Positions 37,627 through 46,984 of a stretch of 64,000 nucleotides of DNA are shown one piece after another. Numbering within the stretch: the first letter of the stretch is position 1; each line of letters starts with the position of its first letter. Below the pieces are notes generated by a model. The model did no database searches. It saw nothing but the letters and a program-made list of their open reading frames with translations, and was not told the DNA's origin. The position numbers and the translations under genes were made by a program. Source of the stretch: Geoalkalibacter halelectricus (lineage in GTDB: Bacteria > Desulfobacterota > Desulfuromonadia > Desulfuromonadales > Geoalkalibacteraceae); assembly GCF_025263685.1 (NCBI RefSeq), contig NZ_CP092109.1, positions 1,178,001 to 1,242,000 of the forward strand, given 5' to 3'.

Positions 37627-38502
37627 TCAGACGCCCAAGGGTTCCCGATCGGCCCTTTCCTCCGGATAATATCCTTCCTCCTCCCGTTCCGGGCTGTCTG
37701 GCGCGTGCAAGGGCACCCGGTGGCGGGTCTCCTGGCACAGATAGAAAAAGATTTCCGCCAGGCTCTCGCGGATCAGTTCCTCTTCTTCCGGAAATTCCCG
37801 TGGTGAAAGTTCGAGCACCAGTGCCTCGTTGTAATCGGTTTCGCGCAGGTGGTTGAGAAAACGCGTCAGGGGCAGGATGCCGTGCCCCGGCAGCAGGTGT
37901 TCGCGACCGTAGCCGTAGTCGGAGAAATGGATGTTGCGCATTCGGCCGGAATCGTAGAACAGGTGAAAATCATGCAGGAAGTTGGCCTTGGAGGTGCCCA
38001 TGTGGGCGGTGTCGAAGGTCAGGAACAGGTTGTGGCTCTTGAGAAAGTCGATCATTTTGCGGGTTTGGCCGAGAAAGTAGGGGTTGGTCTTGAAGGCGCC
38101 GGTGCAGGGCATGTTTTCCATGGTGATGATCACCTGGCCGTGCCCGATCTGTGCCTGGAAGTCATCGATGGTTTTAAGCCAGCGCCAGAAGCGCAACTCA
38201 AAGGCCATCCAGGATGGGGGGTGGAAGTTGATCAGGGGAATTCCGCATTCCAGGGCGAGGTTGGCGGTGCGGGTAAGCTGGTTGGCTTTGTTGCCCCAGC
38301 CGTCAAGTTCGAAAAACGGCGCGTGCAGCGAGGCGACGGGCAGGATCTGCTGCAGGTCGCGCAGGTAGGCAAGGTTATCCTGATACTGGAAGTCATAGTT
38401 GATAATGACTTCCACGCCGTCAAAGCCGGTATCCCTGGCCAATTCAAAAATCTTTTCCAGGGGCAGAGTGTGAAGGCTGCCTGCGGAGAGGATCAGCTTC
38501 AT
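37627..38502 (-). CDS. TIM-barrel sugar phosphate isomerase/epimerase-like protein
   Basis: A 291-aa protein of the xylose-isomerase-like/AP endonuclease 2 superfamily. Motifs: ILSAGSLHTLPLEKIFELAR, FDGVEVIINYDF, SLHAPFFELDG, ITMENMPCTG, LTFDTAHMGTSK, IHFSDYGYGREHLLPGHG. The conserved His, Glu and Asp metal ligands appear present. The last ~35 residues are charged and off-domain. ATG 38500-38502 has AGGAATCTTGG upstream. The substrate cannot be deduced; it could act on a sugar or on damaged DNA, the former being more common. Confidence 0.8.
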   Translation of the reverse strand: MKLILSAGSLHTLPLEKIFELARDTGFDGVEVIINYDFQYQDNLAYLRDLQQILPVASLHAPFFELDGWGNKANQLTRTANLALECGIPLINFHPPSWMAFELRFWRWLKTIDDFQAQIGHGQVIITMENMPCTGAFKTNPYFLGQTRKMIDFLKSHNLFLTFDTAHMGTSKANFLHDFHLFYDSGRMRNIHFSDYGYGREHLLPGHGILPLTRFLNHLRETDYNEALVLELSPREFPEEEELIRESLAEIFFYLCQETRHRVPLHAPDSPEREEEGYYPEERADREPLGV

Positions 38503-38614
38503 CCAAGATTCCTGTTTTCTTAAAACGCCATTTTAAATTCGCGCATTTTTAGCAGAACCCAGCGCCGCTGTCAATGTTCACCGCGGGCGGGTCGTGCCGC
38601 GGCATCCTTGGGCA

Positions 38615-40141
38615 TCAGGGAGTATGGACCTTTTCCACCAGAAACCGGCGGATGCGCTCCGGTGGCGGCGGAGTCAGCAGGGAAACCCCGATCATCACGC
38701 CGAAAACCAGCGGGACCCCGAAAAACGCCGAGGAGGTGGGATGCAGGATGCCCTCCAGGGCGGGGATCAGCTGCGGCAGAAAAAAGGCCGAGAAGGTCAC
38801 CATGATTCCGGTGAGCATCCCGGCGATGGCGCCGTATTTATTGGTGCGGTCCCACCAGATGCCGAGCACGAACACGGGGAACAGGGTGTTGCCGGCCAAG
38901 GCGAAGGCAACCGCGGTGATCTCGGCGATCAGGCCGGGTGGATTGACGGCGAGCAGCACCACCACGAGGGCCATGACCAGGGTGGCGCCCTTGGCGACCT
39001 TCACGCACTGGCTCTGGCTGGCGTTGGGGTTGAGCAGGCGAAAGTAGATGTCGTAGGAAAAGGCCCCGGCGCCGGTGATGAGCAGTCCGGTCACGGTGGA
39101 GAAGGCGGCGGCGATGGCGGCGGTGGCGATGATGCCGGTGAGCCACAGCGGCAGCCCGACCCATTCGCCCGCCATGATGACGACGATGTCGGCGGTTTGG
39201 CGCGCGGTTTCGGCATCCGGAACGATGCCGCGGCGCGCCTGCCAGATGCGGGCGAAGATGGCGTAGGCCGGGGCGCTCCAGTACAGCAGGCCGATGAAGA
39301 AAATCCCCCACAGCACGCTCCAGCGAGCGTCGCGCAGATTGGGGGCGGTGTAGAAGCGCGACAGCACATGCGGCAGGCCCGCGGTGCCGACCATCAGGGT
39401 GAAGGCCAGGGCGCACCACTGTAGAACACCGGCGTGGGCGAAGGGCTGGGTGAAGGCGCCGCGGGTGTGGCCGCTGAGTTCCTGCAACGCGGTGCCGTAG
39501 CCGAACTGGGGCACCAGCCAGAAAAAGTCCATTTTGGCGGCGATGAACATCAGCGGCACGATGAAAAAGAGAATCAGCACCGTGTAGTGAAACTTCTGGT
39601 TGCGGTTGGCGCCGAGGGTTCCGGCCAGCACGATGTAGGTCATGACCACCACCGCTCCCAGCAGCAGGGATTGGGTGTAGTCGAAGCCGAAGATCCAGGA
39701 GAAGATCAGGCCGATGCCCTTGTACTGGGCGACGCAGTAGATCAGCGAGATGATGATGGCGATGATGGCCGAGAGCAGGCGCGCCGCCGGCGAATCATAG
39801 CGCTCCTCGACGAATTCGGGCGCGGTGAATTTGCCGAAGCGCCGCAACTGGCCGGCCAGCAGGATGAGCAGCAGAACGTAGCCGCCGGTCCAGCCGATGA
39901 CGTAGGCCAGGGCGAAATAGCCCTGGAGATAGAAGATGCCGGCTATGCCGAGCAGGGAAGCGGCGCTCATCCAGTTTGAGGCGATGGAGGCGCCGGCGCC
40001 GACCACCCCGGTGGTGCCGCCGGACACGGGATAGTACTCGCTGCCGCCGCGGATGCGGTTGAACAGACCGGCGGCCAGAAACGCGCCCAAGGTGAGAAAC
40101 AGAATCAGGGCCGGGCTCCACTTGAACCCCTCAAAAGTCAT
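38615..40141 (-). CDS. Sodium:solute symporter (acetate/ActP-like, VC_2705-type)
   Basis: A 508-aa integral membrane protein of the SSS family with about 13 membrane helices. It has GGTTGVVGAGASIASNWMSA near the start and GTAGLPHVLSRFYT in the core. It is preceded by a DUF4212 small subunit, the two-gene arrangement used by monocarboxylate (acetate, lactate, pyruvate) symporters in this lineage. Acetate as substrate is inference from organism type and family. GGAGCCCGCC precedes the ATG at 40139-40141, 9 bases after the small-subunit stop. Confidence 0.9.
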   Translation of the reverse strand: MTFEGFKWSPALILFLTLGAFLAAGLFNRIRGGSEYYPVSGGTTGVVGAGASIASNWMSAASLLGIAGIFYLQGYFALAYVIGWTGGYVLLLILLAGQLRRFGKFTAPEFVEERYDSPAARLLSAIIAIIISLIYCVAQYKGIGLIFSWIFGFDYTQSLLLGAVVVMTYIVLAGTLGANRNQKFHYTVLILFFIVPLMFIAAKMDFFWLVPQFGYGTALQELSGHTRGAFTQPFAHAGVLQWCALAFTLMVGTAGLPHVLSRFYTAPNLRDARWSVLWGIFFIGLLYWSAPAYAIFARIWQARRGIVPDAETARQTADIVVIMAGEWVGLPLWLTGIIATAAIAAAFSTVTGLLITGAGAFSYDIYFRLLNPNASQSQCVKVAKGATLVMALVVVLLAVNPPGLIAEITAVAFALAGNTLFPVFVLGIWWDRTNKYGAIAGMLTGIMVTFSAFFLPQLIPALEGILHPTSSAFFGVPLVFGVMIGVSLLTPPPPERIRRFLVEKVHTP

Positions 40142-40150
40142 GGCGGGCTC

Positions 40151-40483
40151 CTACTTGCGCGGACGATAGATGTGGGTGAGGCGATCGATGAAGGTGTTGA
40201 AAAGAAAGCACAGCACGATGAACCAGACGATGAGGAAATGCCCGCTGTACCAGAAATGAAAGGGAAAGCCGAACAGGCTCAGGTCGGTGATAAAACCCTC
40301 GCCCTCGGGGGTGCGGCTGGTCCAGGAAAGCATCAGTTGAAAGCCGAACGTGAACACCGCCCAACTGGTCAGCAGCACCCAGATGTAGAAGACCTTCTGG
40401 CGCATGTAACCGGGGCGGGGACGAAAAAAATTGACGCGGTAATCATCGGGGGGCGTTTGGGGCTGGGATTCGCGGCTGCTCAT
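40151..40483 (-). CDS. Symporter small subunit (DUF4212)
   Basis: A 110-aa protein with two membrane helices (VFYIWVLLTSWAVFTFGFQL; FLIVWFIVLCFLFNTFIDRL) and an RPRPGY element. It is the standard DUF4212 partner encoded directly upstream of the large symporter subunit. GGAGGATTTCC precedes the ATG. It probably stabilises or regulates the transporter. Confidence 0.9.
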   Translation of the reverse strand: MSSRESQPQTPPDDYRVNFFRPRPGYMRQKVFYIWVLLTSWAVFTFGFQLMLSWTSRTPEGEGFITDLSLFGFPFHFWYSGHFLIVWFIVLCFLFNTFIDRLTHIYRPRK

Positions 40484-40578
40484 GGAAATCCTCCAAAGCC
40501 GACAGGCAAGGGGCCGGGCCCGAGAATGGTTTGGCGTGAGAAAAACTTTACCATAGCCGCGGCGAAGTGAGAAGTCGG

Positions 40579-41817
40579 CTAGACATTTTGCTTGCTCGGG
40601 GCGCTGTCTTGAGGGGTGCCGGGAGCATCGCCCTTGATGATTTCGCGAATGACGCTGGTGGCATAGCTGCCGCGCGGCAGCTCGAAGCTCACCTCCAGAG
40701 CGTCCGCAAGTGGTGTTACCTCGGCTTGCCCCAGGGGCACGCGCAGGGGACGGCGTTCGCCCTCCATGGTCAGGCCGGCCGGCAGGCGAAAGGATTCCAG
40801 GCGCAGCCGCGCGTGTTCCAGCAAGCTTTCTTCGAGCAACCCGGCCTGAGCGGTGGCCAGGCGCACCTTGGTGCCGAAGAGCGGTCCGGAGGGGCTGATC
40901 TCGAAGCGATCGGCGCGGGGCTGCTCGCGGCTGGGATCCTCTACCGAAAAGCAGGCACCCTTGCCGTGAATATAAGCGAGATCCCCGGCCCAGAGCACAT
41001 CGAGGCTCCCAAGCCGCATGGCGACCAGGCGGTCGAACAGCCAGGATTGGCAGGCGGAGAGAAACAACCGCAGTTTGCGCCGCGGAAAGCCCAGGACGGC
41101 CTGGCGTGCCTCCGCGCCGTCGCGCAGCGCCGCCACCAGGCGGCGTTCATCCGCCATGCGCCTGGGCAGGGCGTTGAGGGCGGTGGCGAAATCCCCCTCC
41201 CAAAAGGCCTGGGCCGCCAGTCGCCAGCGCCGATCCTGGATGCTTTGCGGGTCGCCGAGGATTTGCCGGGCCGCTTCGGCGAAGTCTCCGGCCACCAGGG
41301 CCTGCCCGACCCGATGATTGTTGTTGAGCACTCCGTAGCGCTGTTCCCCGAAGTAGTTGGGCACACCGACTTGGGTGAGGACGTGGAGCACGTCGCGGGC
41401 GACCTCCAGGGCGTCATCGGCGACTCCGCGGATGCGGATGCGAAAGCGGTTGCCCGCCAGGTGGCCGAGGCGCAGCTTGTTGCGGTGGTAATCGGCCTCA
41501 AGCACCCGCAAACCGGGCACGTTGAGGCCGGCGAGTTGCTCGCGACGCCCGCCGGGCACGGATATCCATTGGCGGGTCAGGGCGCGCGCGTCCTTGAGGC
41601 CGGCATAGCCAAGATCGCGCTCGCGCACCTCAAAGGCCTGGGCGAGATGGCGCAGCGCCTCCAGGGTGGTGAGGCCCTTTTTTTCGATGAAGAGATAGAG
41701 GTGCTCGCCATTTCCGCAAGGGGTATAGAGCGGAAGTTCCTCGACCTCAAAGTCCTCGGGCGTTTCCTTGATGAGTCCGCCGGTACCGGGAAAGTGCGCG
41801 CTGAGAAAGGGATTCAC
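40579..41817 (-). CDS. truD: tRNA pseudouridine(13) synthase TruD
   Basis: A 412-aa pseudouridine synthase modifying U13 of tRNA-Glu. The catalytic motif YAGLKDARAL has Asp76; NYFGEQRYG and the N-terminal IKETPEDFEVEE are typical. I use the GTG at 41815-41817, whose GTGA overlaps the trmB stop; a GTG at 41832 would lie deeper inside trmB. Co-transcribed with trmB, another tRNA modification gene. Confidence 0.93.
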   Translation of the reverse strand: MNPFLSAHFPGTGGLIKETPEDFEVEELPLYTPCGNGEHLYLFIEKKGLTTLEALRHLAQAFEVRERDLGYAGLKDARALTRQWISVPGGRREQLAGLNVPGLRVLEADYHRNKLRLGHLAGNRFRIRIRGVADDALEVARDVLHVLTQVGVPNYFGEQRYGVLNNNHRVGQALVAGDFAEAARQILGDPQSIQDRRWRLAAQAFWEGDFATALNALPRRMADERRLVAALRDGAEARQAVLGFPRRKLRLFLSACQSWLFDRLVAMRLGSLDVLWAGDLAYIHGKGACFSVEDPSREQPRADRFEISPSGPLFGTKVRLATAQAGLLEESLLEHARLRLESFRLPAGLTMEGERRPLRVPLGQAEVTPLADALEVSFELPRGSYATSVIREIIKGDAPGTPQDSAPSKQNV

Positions 41818-42506
41818 GGGCCCCCCGCGCACCAGTGGAGGCGAAAGCCCGGCTGGATGCGCGGCGGCTCAACCTGGGCCGCTGCCTGGGGGCGGCGCCG
41901 GAAATGCACGAAATAAATGGGCTCGCCGCGTTCGAGAAAACGCTCCATGTATTTGGAGCGCGGATAGTCGGGCAGTTCCTCGACCACCGCGGACTCCCGC
42001 GCGCGCTCAAAACAAGTGGTGTCGTCGAGAAGAGCAGCCACGTCCCGGGCATAGTCCTGCACGTCGGAGGCGAAGTACAGCGCGCCCTCGGGCCGCAGGG
42101 CGTAGCGCAGCAGGGACAGGAATTCAGCGTTGACCAGGCGCCTGCGCCGATGGCGTTTTTTCGGCCAGGGATCGGGGCAATTGATGAAAATCTCGCTCAA
42201 GGAACCCGGCGCCAGATGCTGCGAGAGAAGCTGGCGCGCCTCGGCGCGCGCCACGCGTACGTTGGAGAGCCCCTCGTCGTGCAACTTGCGGCAGGTTTTG
42301 TCGCAGCCGCGATTGAAGATGTCGATGGCCAGGTAATTGCGCTGGGGGTTGCGGCGGGCCAGTTCAACGATGAAGTGGCCGGTGCCGCAGCCGATTTCCA
42401 GGGACAGGGGCTGGTCGTTGCCGAACTCCTGGGCCCAGTCGGAGACGCTCTTGATGCGCTCCTCGGAAAAGAAAAAAGGTGAGTTGATCAGGATCATGCG
42501 TTGCAT
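41814..42506 (-). CDS. trmB: tRNA (guanine-N7-)-methyltransferase TrmB
   Basis: A 230-aa SAM-dependent enzyme making m7G46 in tRNA. SAM motif EIGCGTGHF (37-45), the family-specific INCPDPWPKKRHRRRR, and FASDVQDYARDV are present. ATG 42504-42506 (MQRMILINSP) has AGGG upstream; the longer frame to 42572 lacks a site. Overlaps truD by 4 bases. Confidence 0.95.
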   Translation of the reverse strand: MQRMILINSPFFFSEERIKSVSDWAQEFGNDQPLSLEIGCGTGHFIVELARRNPQRNYLAIDIFNRGCDKTCRKLHDEGLSNVRVARAEARQLLSQHLAPGSLSEIFINCPDPWPKKRHRRRRLVNAEFLSLLRYALRPEGALYFASDVQDYARDVAALLDDTTCFERARESAVVEELPDYPRSKYMERFLERGEPIYFVHFRRRPQAAAQVEPPRIQPGFRLHWCAGGP

Positions 42507-42561
42507 AAGGCGAATTCCCTGTTGACGGCTGATGTGCACCGCTTGGGTAACATAATCGCCT

Positions 42562-43464
42562 CTATTTTGCAATGGCGGCGGTTTCCTCGAGGTGTCGGCA
42601 GAACATCTCGGCCACGGGCGTGAGTTGGCGGTTGCGCCGGTGGGTCAGGTAAAAGGGACGCTGCAGGGAGAAATCCTTCAGGGCAACGATGGCCAGGGTG
42701 CCGCGGCGCTGTTCCTCGGCAACGGCCAGGGACGAAATGAAGGCAACGCCGATGCCGGCCTTGACGCTCTCGCGGATGGCTTCGCCGCTGCCCAGTTCCG
42801 CAACCACGCGCGCCTTATCGAGATCAAAGCCGTGTTCACGCAGGGTCGCGGTGGTCACCGCGCGGGTGCCCGAGGCGCGTTCGCGCAGGAGAAAATCCTG
42901 CGCGTGCAAATCAGCGACACCGACTTCGGGTTGGCGGGCCAAGGGGTGGTCGGGGGGGACGGCGAGAACGATTTCGTCGTAAAACAACGCTCGGCATTCC
43001 AGGCGCGCGTCCTTGGCCTGGGCGCCGATGATGGCCAGCTCGAGATCGCCCTGCAGCAGGCCGCGCTCAATGTTGCCGGTGCCCGAAATCAGCAGGCTGA
43101 TCTGGATGGAGGGCACCTCGCGCTTGAATGCGGCGATGCGGCGCGGCAGCAGGTAGGCGCCGGGTATGGTGCTGGCCCCCAGGGCCAGATGGCCGGCAAG
43201 GTTGCCGCGGAAATGCTCGATGGCCTGACAGGCCTCGTCCTTGAGGCGCAACATGCGTTGGGCGTATTGGTAAAGAATGCGCCCCGCCGGGGTGGGCAGC
43301 ACCTCGCGGCCCAGGCGATCGAGAAGTTTTTCCCCGAGCAGCTCCTCCAGGTGGCGGATATGCTCGCTGACCGTCGGCTGCGATAGCAGCAGCACCTCGG
43401 CGGCGCGGGTAAAGCTCTTGTATTCGACGGTGCGGCAGAAAACTTCCAGGCGCTTCAGGTCCAT
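42562..43464 (-). CDS. LysR-family transcriptional regulator
   Basis: A 300-aa LTTR. Winged helix MDLKRLEVFCRTVEYKSFTR with LSQPTVSEHIRHLEELLGEK; effector domain with ASTIPGAYLLPRRI and LRERASGTRAVT. It resembles CysB/CysL-like and the selenium-metabolism-associated LysR proteins of anaerobic deltaproteobacteria, but I cannot settle the effector. It is 19 bases downstream of the threonine aldolase gene and probably in the same transcript, unlike classic divergent LTTR targets. Confidence 0.9.
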   Translation of the reverse strand: MDLKRLEVFCRTVEYKSFTRAAEVLLLSQPTVSEHIRHLEELLGEKLLDRLGREVLPTPAGRILYQYAQRMLRLKDEACQAIEHFRGNLAGHLALGASTIPGAYLLPRRIAAFKREVPSIQISLLISGTGNIERGLLQGDLELAIIGAQAKDARLECRALFYDEIVLAVPPDHPLARQPEVGVADLHAQDFLLRERASGTRAVTTATLREHGFDLDKARVVAELGSGEAIRESVKAGIGVAFISSLAVAEEQRRGTLAIVALKDFSLQRPFYLTHRRNRQLTPVAEMFCRHLEETAAIAK

Positions 43465-43483
43465 GACGACTCCGGCTCAGGGC

Positions 43484-44575
43484 CTAATTCTTGGCGGCGG
43501 GATGGCGATGGGGCAGGTGCGCCGCGAGATCCCGCAGGTCGTTTGCCAGGGCGCGCACATCCCTTTCCTCGGTGTTCCACGAACACATGAAGCGGGCGTG
43601 GCCCGATCCGATAAAGGTATAGAAATGCCAGCCCCGCGCCTGCAAGGCCTCACTCAAGGCCGGCGGCATGCTGACAAAGACGGCATTGGCCTGGCGGGGA
43701 TGGCAAAGGCTTATCCCCGGAATCGCGCTGATTTCGCGCTCGAGGAGCGCCGCGCAGCGGTTGGCGTGAGCGGCATTGTCCAGATAGGCGCCGCTTTGCA
43801 ACAGGCCGATCCAGGGTGCGGCGAGAAAGCGCATTTTCGAGGCTAGTTGCCCGGCCTGCTTGCACCGGTAGTCGAATTCCAGGGCGAGTTCGCGGTTGAA
43901 GAAGACCACCGCTTCGCCGACGGCCATGCCGTTCTTGGTGCCGCCTAGGGTGAGAACGTCGACGCCGGCGCGCCAGGAGAGATCCGCCGGCGCGGCGTTC
44001 AGGGACGCCAGGGCGTTGGCAAAGCGCGCCCCGTCCATGTGCAGGCGCAGGCCCAGGCGTCGCGCCAGGTCACCCACGGCGCACAGTTCGCTCTCGGAAT
44101 AAACCGTACCTAGTTCCGTGGCCTGGGTGATGGAGAGCACCTTGGGCTTGGGGTAGTGAATGTCGCTGCGGCGGCCCACGGTGTGCGCGACGGCCTCCAG
44201 ATCCACCTTGCCGCCCGCGCCGGGAACCAGCAGGATTTTGGTGCCGTTGGAGAAGAACTCCGCCGCGCCGCATTCATCCGTCTCGACGTGGGAACTCTCA
44301 TGGCAGATGACGCTGTGGTAGGAATGGCACAGGGCGGCCAGGGCGAGAGAATTGGCGGCGGTGCCGTTGAAAACGAAAAACACCTGGCAATCGGTTTCGA
44401 AAAATTCGCGCACCAGGTCGCAGGCCTGCTCCGTCCAGGGATCATTGCCGTAGGCGTCGGCCCAGCCCTGATTGGCCGCGGCCATGGCCTGCCAAGCCTG
44501 CGGGCAGATGCCGGAATAGTTGTCGCTGGCGAATTGATTTTTGCGTGCAACCGGCGCTGGCAATGGATTCATCAT
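43484..44575 (-). CDS. Low-specificity threonine aldolase (beta-eliminating lyase family)
   Basis: A 363-aa PLP enzyme splitting L-threonine or allo-threonine to glycine and acetaldehyde. Features: SDNYSGICPQ, FNGTAANSLAL, HESSHVETDECGA, LHMDGARFANA (PLP Asp), and TLGGTKNG with the Schiff-base Lys214. ATG 44573-44575 follows CGGGAG at 8 bases; a second ATG follows directly. Followed by the LysR gene. The call as threonine aldolase rather than another aldolase-I-fold lyase is good but substrate untested. Confidence 0.9.
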   Translation of the reverse strand: MMNPLPAPVARKNQFASDNYSGICPQAWQAMAAANQGWADAYGNDPWTEQACDLVREFFETDCQVFFVFNGTAANSLALAALCHSYHSVICHESSHVETDECGAAEFFSNGTKILLVPGAGGKVDLEAVAHTVGRRSDIHYPKPKVLSITQATELGTVYSESELCAVGDLARRLGLRLHMDGARFANALASLNAAPADLSWRAGVDVLTLGGTKNGMAVGEAVVFFNRELALEFDYRCKQAGQLASKMRFLAAPWIGLLQSGAYLDNAAHANRCAALLEREISAIPGISLCHPRQANAVFVSMPPALSEALQARGWHFYTFIGSGHARFMCSWNTEERDVRALANDLRDLAAHLPHRHPAAKN

Positions 44576-44606
44576 GTCGACAACTCCCGAAGCCTGAGCG
44601 GCAAAG

Positions 44607-44641
44607 ACAAAAGGCCTACGGGTTTGGATCCGTAAGCCTTT
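44607..44641 (-). terminator. Intrinsic terminator after tRNA-Thr
   Basis: Minus strand AAAGGC-T-TACGG / CCGTA-G-GCCTTT hairpin with a T-rich tail. It lies 8 bases past the tRNA end and before the threonine aldolase start. Confidence 0.75.
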
Positions 44642-44649
44642 GTTTTTAT

Positions 44650-44725
44650 TGGAGCCACCCATGGGACTCGAACCCACGGCCTGCTGATTACGAATCAGCT
44701 GCTCTACCAGCTGAGCTAGGGTGGC
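44650..44725 (-). tRNA. tRNA-Thr (anticodon CGT)
   Basis: 76 nt including an encoded CCA. Acceptor GCCACCC / GGGTGGC, D-arm GCTC...GAGC, anticodon stem GCTGA / TCAGC around loop TTCGTAA (CGT, reading ACG), T-arm with GTTCGAGTC. All stems pair. The discriminator base is U. Confidence 0.97.
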
Positions 44726-44930
44726 GATTTTACCTTATGAGGTCATGTATGTACCGCAAGCACACCGCCTGAGTCAATCGCTTTTCGGACCCCCGGTGCC
44801 ATGGGATGGGCGCGGCATGGGCGCTGATCGATTTTCTTTGGCGGTCGTGCTAAGGTCTGGCTGTCGGTTCGCGCCTGAGGCTTGGCGTTTCGCGGATTGT
44901 TGTCTGTGTGGTGTGGCGAATGGAGATGTG

Positions 44931-46073
44931 ATGCCGACGATTCTGTTTACTACCGTCCTGGCGCTGAGCGTTCTCTATGCTCCCCAGCCGCTGCTGCCGG
45001 TGATCATGAGTGAATTCGGCGTGTCGCGCTCCAGCGCGGCCCTGCTGACCACCGTGTGCTTTGTGCCCCTGAGCCTGGCTCCGCTGGTCTACGGCTATGT
45101 GCTCGAGTCGGTTTCACCACGCCGCATGCTCAGGGTCAGCGTGTTTTTGCTGGCGCTCTCCCAGGTGCTGTTCTTTTTTGGGCCGACCTTCTCCAGCCTG
45201 CTGGCCGTTCGCGCGTTCCAGGGCGCCCTGATCCCCGCGATTCTCACCGCCCTGATGACCTATGTTTCCCTCGCCAGCGGCAAGGGTTCGGTGCAGCGCA
45301 CCATGGCCGTGTACGTTTCCGCCACCATTCTGGGCGGATTCCTGGGGCGCGCCCTGTCCGGTTGGGTGGCGACGGCTTTTGGCTGGCGTTACAGCTTTCT
45401 GGTCCTGGCGGCCAGTCTGTTGCTGGCCTTTTACCTGCTGGGCCGTCTGCGCGAGGCCTCGTCCCTGACCTTGGGCAAGCCCCATCCGCGGATGCTGCTC
45501 GACGTGCTGCGGCGTCCCGGCTTCCTGCGCCTTTATCTTGTGGTTTTTGGGTTTTTTCTGGTCTTTGCCGCCATCATGAACTTCATTCCCTTTCGTTTGA
45601 CCGAAATCAGCGCGCAGGCCAACGAATTTCGCATCGGCCTGATGTACAGCGGCTATCTCATGGGCCTGATCACATCCCTGAGCGCCGTGCGCATCGGTGC
45701 CTGGGTCGGCGGCGAGATGCCGGCCCTGCGCCTGGGGCTGGGTGTCTTTGTCCTGGCGCTGGCCGGGATGCTGGCGCCCTCGGTGGGGGGGCTGTTTGCA
45801 ATGATGTTTTTGTTTTGCGCCGGGATGTTTCTCGCCCACGCAACCGCTTCGGGGTTGCTCAACCGCTGCTCCGGCGCCAACAAGGGTATCGTCAATGGCC
45901 TCTATGTATCCTTTTATTACGCCGGCGGCGCCCTGGGATCCTATGCGCCGGCGCCGATTTATCGGGCCTTCGGTTGGGAGGGGATGATCTGGGCACTTAT
46001 CGGCGTGGCTCTGCTGACCTGGCTGGCGACCTGGAAATCAGGCCCCGCGGATGCGGGGCCCTCGACCACCTGA
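44931..46073 (+). CDS. MFS transporter
   Basis: A 380-aa major facilitator with 12 predicted helices (LFTTVLALSVLYAPQPLLPV onward) and the inter-helix motif YVLESVSPRRMLR. The opening resembles the YnfM/arabinose-efflux type. I start at ATG 44931 (MPTILFTTVL) behind GGAG; the open frame back to 44721 runs into the tRNA. Substrate unknown. No close partners. Confidence 0.88.
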   Translation: MPTILFTTVLALSVLYAPQPLLPVIMSEFGVSRSSAALLTTVCFVPLSLAPLVYGYVLESVSPRRMLRVSVFLLALSQVLFFFGPTFSSLLAVRAFQGALIPAILTALMTYVSLASGKGSVQRTMAVYVSATILGGFLGRALSGWVATAFGWRYSFLVLAASLLLAFYLLGRLREASSLTLGKPHPRMLLDVLRRPGFLRLYLVVFGFFLVFAAIMNFIPFRLTEISAQANEFRIGLMYSGYLMGLITSLSAVRIGAWVGGEMPALRLGLGVFVLALAGMLAPSVGGLFAMMFLFCAGMFLAHATASGLLNRCSGANKGIVNGLYVSFYYAGGALGSYAPAPIYRAFGWEGMIWALIGVALLTWLATWKSGPADAGPSTT

Positions 46074-46094
46074 TTTGCGCCCGGCCACGGGCCA

Positions 46095-46778
46095 CTAATT
46101 TTTCGCGTCGGGCCATTGCAGTGCGTTGACCGGGCAGGCCGCGATGCATTCGGGGCACTTGAGGCAGTCGCGATCCTGCAAGGCGCCGAGTTTCTTGTCC
46201 GCGGCAATGGAGAGGTTCATGGGGCAGGCGCCTTCGCATTTACCGCAGGCGCGACAGGAGGAGGCGATCCGCAGGCGCTGCTTGTGCCCGCCGAGCAGAT
46301 TCTGCATGGTACCCATGGGGCAGATGGTGCACCAGGCGCGCGGATGCAGGGTGAATGCCAGGCCCAGGCCCACGGCGGTGGTTAGGGCGCACATCGTCCA
46401 GAACACAAAGCCCCAGTGGTTGAGGTCGCCGGGATTTTGCGCGATGCGCCAGACCATAAAGCCCATCAGTCCGGCGAGAACCGTCAGGCGAAAGGGCATG
46501 CCGCGCATGAACGCTGGAACCTTGGCGCGGGGGGCGAAAGGCGCGACCATGCGGTCGAAAAAGGCCCCGCGCGGACAGAGATTCCCGCACACGTAGCGGC
46601 CGCGCAGCACGCCGCCGATCATGCCTGTCGCCATGGCGGCGGCGACGCTAAATCCCAGCAGCGGGTATTTCCACCCCAGTGCGATGGTGATCAGCATGAT
46701 GGGCAATAGCACCCATTGCAGGGAACGGCGCTGAGCGACCATCTGGTATTTTTGTTCAATGGCGATTGGCGTGGACAT
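46095..46778 (-). CDS. Membrane polyferredoxin (NapH-like 4Fe-4S protein)
   Basis: A 227-aa protein with four or five membrane helices. It carries CGNLCPRGAFFDR and CTICPMGTMQN, the motifs of NapH/CcoG-like proteins, and a C-terminal 2[4Fe-4S] ferredoxin (CRACGKCEGACP; CLKCPECIAACP). Such proteins pass quinol electrons to periplasmic or cytosolic partners. ATG 46776-46778 has AAGGAG upstream. It has a good promoter (46822-46850) and is monocistronic. Partner unknown; the cytochrome c7 gene next door is a possible electron acceptor. Confidence 0.85.
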   Translation of the reverse strand: MSTPIAIEQKYQMVAQRRSLQWVLLPIMLITIALGWKYPLLGFSVAAAMATGMIGGVLRGRYVCGNLCPRGAFFDRMVAPFAPRAKVPAFMRGMPFRLTVLAGLMGFMVWRIAQNPGDLNHWGFVFWTMCALTTAVGLGLAFTLHPRAWCTICPMGTMQNLLGGHKQRLRIASSCRACGKCEGACPMNLSIAADKKLGALQDRDCLKCPECIAACPVNALQWPDAKN

Positions 46779-46821
46779 CGATGCAAGCTCCTTGAAGGCA
46801 TGAATTGAACATATGGAAAGC

Positions 46822-46850
46822 TTTATATATGAAAAAAAAGATATAGTCAA
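46822..46850 (-). promoter_or_regulatory. Promoter of the membrane polyferredoxin gene
   Basis: Minus strand TTGACT (46845-46850), 17 bases, TATAAA (46822-46827), in a strongly AT-rich stretch. Confidence 0.65.
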
Positions 46851-46931
46851 GGGCTTGTTGTGCGAATACTTGTAGGCGAGAGGGGCGAGGGGCGTGGAGG
46901 TTGTCGGCAAGCGGCGGTTAAAACCAAAAAG

Positions 46932-46956
46932 AAAAGCCCCCGTGATGGGGGCTTTT
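46932..46956 (-). terminator. Intrinsic terminator after cytochrome c7
   Basis: Perfect hairpin AAAAGCCCCC / GGGGGCTTTT with a 5-base loop, followed on the minus strand by CTTTTTGG, 28 bases past the stop. Confidence 0.9.
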
Positions 46957-46984
46957 CAGGTTTGAGCTTTTTGAAAGGTCGCTG

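Noticed and set aside
40567..41916. A 449-codon plus-strand frame
   Set aside because: Antisense shadow of truD, which has its full catalytic motif.
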